The position numbers were made by a program, and so were the translations under genes. DNA of 17,988 nt, taken from an uncultured Bacteroidales bacterium. GTDB lineage: Bacteria > Bacteroidota > Bacteroidia > Bacteroidales > F082. The DNA is taken from NCBI GenBank assembly GCA_937877465.1, contig CALFIT010000021.1:1-17988 (forward strand). Reading direction: 5' to 3'. A model generated the notes under the pieces. The model was not told the DNA's origin, searched no databases, and saw only the letters and a list, made by a program, of their open reading frames with translations. Of the stretch, positions 14,855 through 17,988 are shown piece by piece (position 1 is the first letter of the stretch; the number at the start of each line of letters is the position of its first letter).

Positions 14855-15693
14855 TTCCTGTCGAGTTCGATGGGGTTGTTTTTTGTAGCTGCGTAGTTGT
14901 AGAGCTTTTTCTGAATGTCATTTTTGTCGGCATCGAGGATGTTGGGCAAGGCGTTTTCAACGATGTTGGCCAAATTGTCGTCGTAAGCCTTAAAGAACCC
15001 TTTTTTGGTGGTTTTCACCACATCTTCCGTTTTCCAGAAGATGATTGTTTCCTCGGCCAGCACTTCTGCCGAGAGCATCTCGAAACGGTAATGGTCTTGC
15101 GTGTCGGCAAGTCTGACAATCAGTCCTGGCAGACCGCAGAACTTGTAAGGACCGTCGCTGTAGGGCAACTCGGGCGCAAACCACGCTTCCCACGAGCGAC
15201 CTCCATAATCGCATACGGCCTTTTGAGTGAAATAGCCTGCAATAGTAGCAGTATCCTCTGTGTATTCCCATGTCATGCATGGGTAATCTTCTTCATAACT
15301 GAAAGTGCCCGTCATAAAGACATGGTCAAACGTTGTGGTCTTTCCCGTCGGGCAATTCTTGTAAATCCTATACATGAAATGCACTATGTCATCGGGTTTC
15401 ACATAGATTGGCTGGCTGATGTAGGTTCCCCATGTTCCGTCAAGCATCATCTGTCTGGTTTTCAAGAAACTTCTGCGATTGTTAAAGGATTGGAAGCAAC
15501 TGATTTCGTCGCCAATAAGCAGCAACATCTTTTCCTTTCCAGCGCGATTGATGTTGTTGGTGTCCTCATGATAGGTGTGCTCATACATTACCATCAGGCG
15601 GGCCTGGCAAAGCGTGTCGTAGTCGCTCAACTGCCCCCGCATCGGCAAGGCAAAAGCGAGCACGGCCATTAATAATAGGAGTCTTGTTTTCAT
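14851..15693 (-). CDS. GLPGLI family protein
   Basis: 280 residues. A signal peptide (MKTRLLLLMAVLAFALPMRG) implies a periplasmic or surface location. The family-defining motif is exact: GLPGLI at 187-192, within PYKFCGLPGLIVRLADT, preceded by the usual AWFAPELPYSDGPY segment (170-183). Several cysteines are present (29, 67, 114, 139, 161, 186). The biochemical role of GLPGLI proteins is unknown. Members are commonly encoded next to beta-barrel receptors, and here the gene is first in a two-gene operon with one, sharing ATGA at 14854-14851. Its own -7 box lies at 15729-15722. The gene is somewhat more A+T-rich than the receptor gene. Confidence 0.9.
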   Translation of the reverse strand: MKTRLLLLMAVLAFALPMRGQLSDYDTLCQARLMVMYEHTYHEDTNNINRAGKEKMLLLIGDEISCFQSFNNRRSFLKTRQMMLDGTWGTYISQPIYVKPDDIVHFMYRIYKNCPTGKTTTFDHVFMTGTFSYEEDYPCMTWEYTEDTATIAGYFTQKAVCDYGGRSWEAWFAPELPYSDGPYKFCGLPGLIVRLADTQDHYRFEMLSAEVLAEETIIFWKTEDVVKTTKKGFFKAYDDNLANIVENALPNILDADKNDIQKKLYNYAATKNNPIELDRK

Positions 15694-15721
15694 TGCGTGG
15701 TTCGTTTTTGAATTAACGCTG

Positions 15722-15751
15722 CAAAGATAAAACTATTTTTCTTATTACAAT
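15722..15751 (-). promoter_or_regulatory. Promoter of the GLPGLI-receptor operon
   Basis: The complement reads TATCTTTG at 15729-15722 (-7) with ATTG at 15751-15748 (-33), 18 bp apart. The ATG at 15693 follows after a short leader. It is divergent from the GldA-like gene promoter about 30 bp away. Confidence 0.65.
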
Positions 15752-15777
15752 ACAACTCTATTAGTTTTTATCGATTT

Positions 15778-15808
15778 TTTGCGCTTTTATGCAAAATGCT
15801 TACCTTTG
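15778..15808 (+). promoter_or_regulatory. Promoter of the GldA-like gene
   Basis: TTTG at 15778-15781 and TACCTTTG at 15801-15808 are 19 bp apart, a full match to the Bacteroidetes sigma-ABfr layout. The ATG at 15829 is 20 bp after the -7 box. Confidence 0.8.
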
Positions 15809-15828
15809 CAGCCAAATAATCACGAAAA

Positions 15829-16737
15829 ATGTCCATCGAAATCAACCATATCACCAAGCAATACGGCGAGCAACTCGCCCTCAACGACGTCACGCTCTCT
15901 ATTAATAAAGGTATCGTCGGCCTGCTCGGCCCCAACGGCGCAGGCAAATCGACGCTGATGAAAATCATCACCTGCTTCATCCCGCCCACCTCGGGCACGG
16001 TGAGCGTGGAAGGCCACGACGTCATCGACGACCCCATGGCCGTGAAGCGCATCGTGGGCTACCTGCCGGAACACAACCCGCTCTACTTGGACATGTACGT
16101 CCGCGAGTACCTTGAGTTCGTGGCCGGCGTTCACCAACTGAAAGGCGAAGCCGCCCGCCGTCGCATCGCGGCGATGATCGAGGAGACGGGCCTCGGCGTT
16201 GAGGCGCACAAGAAAATCGGGGCCTTGTCGAAAGGCTACCGCCAGCGCGTGGGCTTAGCCCAAGCCATGATGCACGACCCGCAGGTACTCATCTTAGACG
16301 AACCCACCTCCGGCCTCGACCCCAACCAACTCATCGACATCCGCAACCTCATCAGCAGCCTTGGCAAGGAGAAGACCGTGCTGCTCTCGACCCACATCAT
16401 GCAGGAGGTGGAAGCCATCTGCGAGCGGGCCATTATTATTAATAAAGGTGTGGTGGTGGCCGACGACAAGATCGAGAACCTGAAGCAGGACAACGCGGCG
16501 AGCAACGTGGTCGTCGTGGAGTTTGAGAGCGAGGTGAGCGAGGAGCTGCTCCGCAGCATCCCGCAGGTGAGCCAAGCACGGCGCGTGAAGGACAACCACT
16601 GGATCCTTGAGCCACAGGGCGACACCGACATCCGCGCCAACCTGATGAAATGGTCGGTGGAGCGCGGCCTGATTATCAAGACCTTGCAGAAAGAGGACTT
16701 GAGCATCGAGGAGGCGTTTCAGAAGCTGACGAAATAA
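15829..16737 (+). CDS. gldA: ABC transporter ATP-binding protein, GldA-like
   Basis: 302 residues, a complete single nucleotide-binding domain. It shows Walker A GPNGAGKST (34-42), the segment GYLPEHNPLYLDMYVREYLE (77-96) with Glu81 where many ABC proteins have the Q-loop Gln, the signature LSKGYRQR (133-140, a Gly-Tyr variant of LSGGQ), Walker B LILDEP (154-159) and the H-loop STHIM with His189. A C-terminal extension (about 215-302) is typical of the GldA/NosF/CcmA-like export branch. In gliding Bacteroidetes GldA works with the membrane subunits GldF and GldG. In Bacteroidales the same gene is present without gliding, so the function may be export or envelope-related. No permease lies beside it here. 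It is a monocistronic unit between its own promoter and a hairpin that includes its stop codon. Confidence 0.85.
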   Translation: MSIEINHITKQYGEQLALNDVTLSINKGIVGLLGPNGAGKSTLMKIITCFIPPTSGTVSVEGHDVIDDPMAVKRIVGYLPEHNPLYLDMYVREYLEFVAGVHQLKGEAARRRIAAMIEETGLGVEAHKKIGALSKGYRQRVGLAQAMMHDPQVLILDEPTSGLDPNQLIDIRNLISSLGKEKTVLLSTHIMQEVEAICERAIIINKGVVVADDKIENLKQDNAASNVVVVEFESEVSEELLRSIPQVSQARRVKDNHWILEPQGDTDIRANLMKWSVERGLIIKTLQKEDLSIEEAFQKLTK

Positions 16738-16771
16738 TTTTGGACGCGGCGATGCCGCGTCCAAAATTATT
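16733..16771 (+). terminator. 18-bp perfect inverted repeat spanning the gldA stop codon
   Basis: Arms 16733-16750 and 16754-16771 are exact complements around the 3-base loop GAT. The core is GGACGCGGC paired with GCCGCGTCC, flanked by AATAATTTT/AAAATTATT. The left arm contains the gldA TAA (16735-16737) and the right arm ends 2 bp before the metK -7 box. A terminator role, possibly bidirectional, is likely although there is no long T run. Confidence 0.65.
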
Positions 16772-16773
16772 CG

Positions 16774-16781
16774 TATCTTTG
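16774..16781 (+). promoter_or_regulatory. -7 box of metK
   Basis: TATCTTTG matches TAnnTTTG. The -33 position falls inside the GC-rich hairpin and shows no TTTG. The leader to the metK ATG at 16940 would be about 150 nt. Confidence 0.6.
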
Positions 16782-16854
16782 CAGCCTCAATTCGTGGAAA
16801 GATTTGATTTGATTGCAACCACAAGAAAAAATGCTAAACCAATGCTTTTTCCTT

Positions 16855-16880
16855 GGGTTCCTGAGCCTGTCGAAGGACCC
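16855..16880. repeat. REP-like imperfect palindrome in the metK leader
   Basis: A 26-bp stretch starting GGGTTCCTGAGCCTG and ending TCGAAGGACCC, whose ends pair (GGGTtCCT with AGGACCC). The CCTGAGCCTGTCGAAGG core resembles short palindromic repeats that I know to be scattered in many bacterial genomes. It lies in the otherwise featureless 158-bp leader of metK. A 31-codon ATG frame (16831-16926) crosses it but has no support. Confidence 0.5.
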
Positions 16881-16939
16881 TTTCAACTTCAAGACTTCCC
16901 ACACAAATTTCTTATTAACTAACTAATAAACAATTTGTT

Positions 16940-17988
16940 ATGGGTTACTATTTCACTTCAGAATCCGTTTCCGAAGGTCATCCCGACAAGGTTGCCGACC
17001 AGATTTCGGATGCCGTATTGGACGAGATTCTCCGCTATGAGCCCACCTCGAAGGTGGCTTGCGAAACCTTAGTGACGACGGGATTGGTCGTGGTGGCGGG
17101 CGAAATCCGCACCAACGCCTACGTCGAGATCCAAGACGTGGCGCGCCGCGTCATCGACCGCATCGGCTACAACAAGTCGGAGTACCAATTCGACGCGCAG
17201 TCGTGCGGCGTGCTCTCAGCCCTGCACGGGCAGTCGAACGACATTTTCATGGGCGTTGGCCGCGAGAAGCCTGAGAACCAAGGTGCCGGCGACCAAGGCA
17301 TGATGTTCGGCTTCGCCTGCAAGGAGACCGAGAACTACATGCCTTTGACCATCGACCTCTCGCACCTGCTGTTGCAGGAGTTGGCCAAGATCCGACGCGA
17401 AGGCCGACAGATGAAGTACCTCCGTCCCGACGCCAAGTCGCAGGTGACGGTGGAGTACGGCGAAGGCTGGAAGCCTTTGCGCATCGACACCATCGTCATC
17501 AGCACGCAGCACGACGAGTTTGCCGACGATGAGACCATGCAGAAGAAAATCGAAGACGACGTGCGCAACATCCTTATCCCGAGGGTAAAGAAGCAACTTC
17601 CCGCCCGACTGAGGAAACTCTTCGGCGACGACATGAAGCTCTATGTGAACCCGACGGGCAAGTTCGTCATCGGCGGACCCCACGGCGACACGGGCTTGAC
17701 GGGGCGCAAGATCATCGTCGACACCTATGGTGGTCGCGGTGCCCACGGCGGCGGCGCCTTCTCGGGCAAGGACAGCTCGAAGGTGGACCGTTCGGCGGCC
17801 TACGCCGCACGCCACATCGCCAAGAACCTTGTGGCCGCCGGCGTGTGCGACCAAGCCTTGGTGCAGATTGCCTACGCCATCGGCAAGGCCGAGCCTGTGG
17901 GCTTCTACGTCAACACGGAAGGCACCTCGCACGTCAAGATGAGCGATGCCGACATTGCCCTCAAGGTCAGGGAGTTGGTCGACTTGCG
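16940..17988 (+). CDS. metK: S-adenosylmethionine synthetase, C-terminus off the right edge
   Basis: 349 residues are present and the frame is open to the last base; Bacteroidetes members have about 430, so roughly 80 are missing. It makes SAM from ATP and methionine in the cytoplasm. Visible motifs are FTSESVSEGHPDKVADQISD at 5-24 (ATP-binding His14 and Asp16), GAGDQGMMFGFA at 115-126, GGPHGDTGLTGRKIIVDTYG at 245-264 and GGRGAHGGGAFSGKDSSKVD at 264-283 (the P-loop-like GGGAFSGKD). The start at 16940 is supported by the conserved N-terminus, with an A/T-rich, Shine-Dalgarno-free upstream region. No SAM riboswitch is recognisable in the leader. Confidence 0.97.
   Translation, partial: MGYYFTSESVSEGHPDKVADQISDAVLDEILRYEPTSKVACETLVTTGLVVVAGEIRTNAYVEIQDVARRVIDRIGYNKSEYQFDAQSCGVLSALHGQSNDIFMGVGREKPENQGAGDQGMMFGFACKETENYMPLTIDLSHLLLQELAKIRREGRQMKYLRPDAKSQVTVEYGEGWKPLRIDTIVISTQHDEFADDETMQKKIEDDVRNILIPRVKKQLPARLRKLFGDDMKLYVNPTGKFVIGGPHGDTGLTGRKIIVDTYGGRGAHGGGAFSGKDSSKVDRSAAYAARHIAKNLVAAGVCDQALVQIAYAIGKAEPVGFYVNTEGTSHVKMSDADIALKVRELVDL

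Noticed and set aside
16831..16926. A 31-codon leader peptide frame before metK
   Set aside because: It crosses the REP-like repeat, has no regulatory codon run and nothing shows that it is translated.
16782..16939. SAM riboswitch in the metK leader
   Set aside because: None of the conserved SAM-I type sequence blocks or a four-helix layout is visible; the leader is mostly A+T-rich with one REP-like palindrome.

Overview
The window looks like chromosomal DNA of a member of the Bacteroidetes, most likely order Bacteroidales. The evidence is the -7 boxes of form TAnnTTTG ahead of most transcription units, the lack of Shine-Dalgarno sequences with A/T-rich bases before start codons, lineage-typical families (DUF5689 lipoprotein, GLPGLI protein, TonB-dependent outer-membrane receptors, GldA-type ATPase), and the gene order rplM-rpsI-rpsB-tsf. 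Most coding sequence is fairly G+C-rich. The two toxin-antitoxin-like loci are visibly more A+T-rich.

Layout. (1) 1-3520, minus strand: a TonB-dependent receptor-like outer-membrane protein followed by a DUF5689 lipoprotein that runs off the left edge. (2) 3651-4524, minus: an AbiEii-type nucleotidyltransferase toxin and its small partner. (3) 4619-5665, plus: a secreted endonuclease/exonuclease/phosphatase-fold protein whose stop abuts, tail to tail with no spacer, the stop of a GH20 beta-N-acetylhexosaminidase lipoprotein (5666-7825, minus). The hexosaminidase gene carries a 67-bp heptanucleotide repeat inside its reading frame. (4) 7877-8219: a non-coding stretch dense in inverted repeats, probably a structured RNA or a repeat element, ending in a minus-strand terminator. 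(5) 8220-8845, minus: a hicB-hicA toxin-antitoxin pair. (6) 8905-8978: a bidirectional terminator and a perfect 28-bp palindrome. (7) 8994-11901, minus: rplM, rpsI, rpsB and tsf, with a long imperfect hairpin made of heptamer repeats between rpsB and tsf. (8) 12230-15693, minus: a GLPGLI-family protein overlapping an outer-membrane beta-barrel receptor by 4 bp. (9) 15829-16737, plus: a GldA-like ABC ATPase, divergent from the GLPGLI operon. (10) 16940-17988, plus: metK, cut by the right edge.

Functionally the window mixes housekeeping translation and SAM-synthesis genes with envelope functions (outer-membrane receptors, lipoproteins, periplasmic nuclease and glycosidase) and two small defence/stress loci. 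The most unusual material is non-coding: three spacers or insertions built from different 7-bp words repeated in tandem, one of them translated within an enzyme; several perfect palindromes at transcript ends; and the folded element at 7899-8107. I saw no tRNA, rRNA, CRISPR array or intact insertion sequence.
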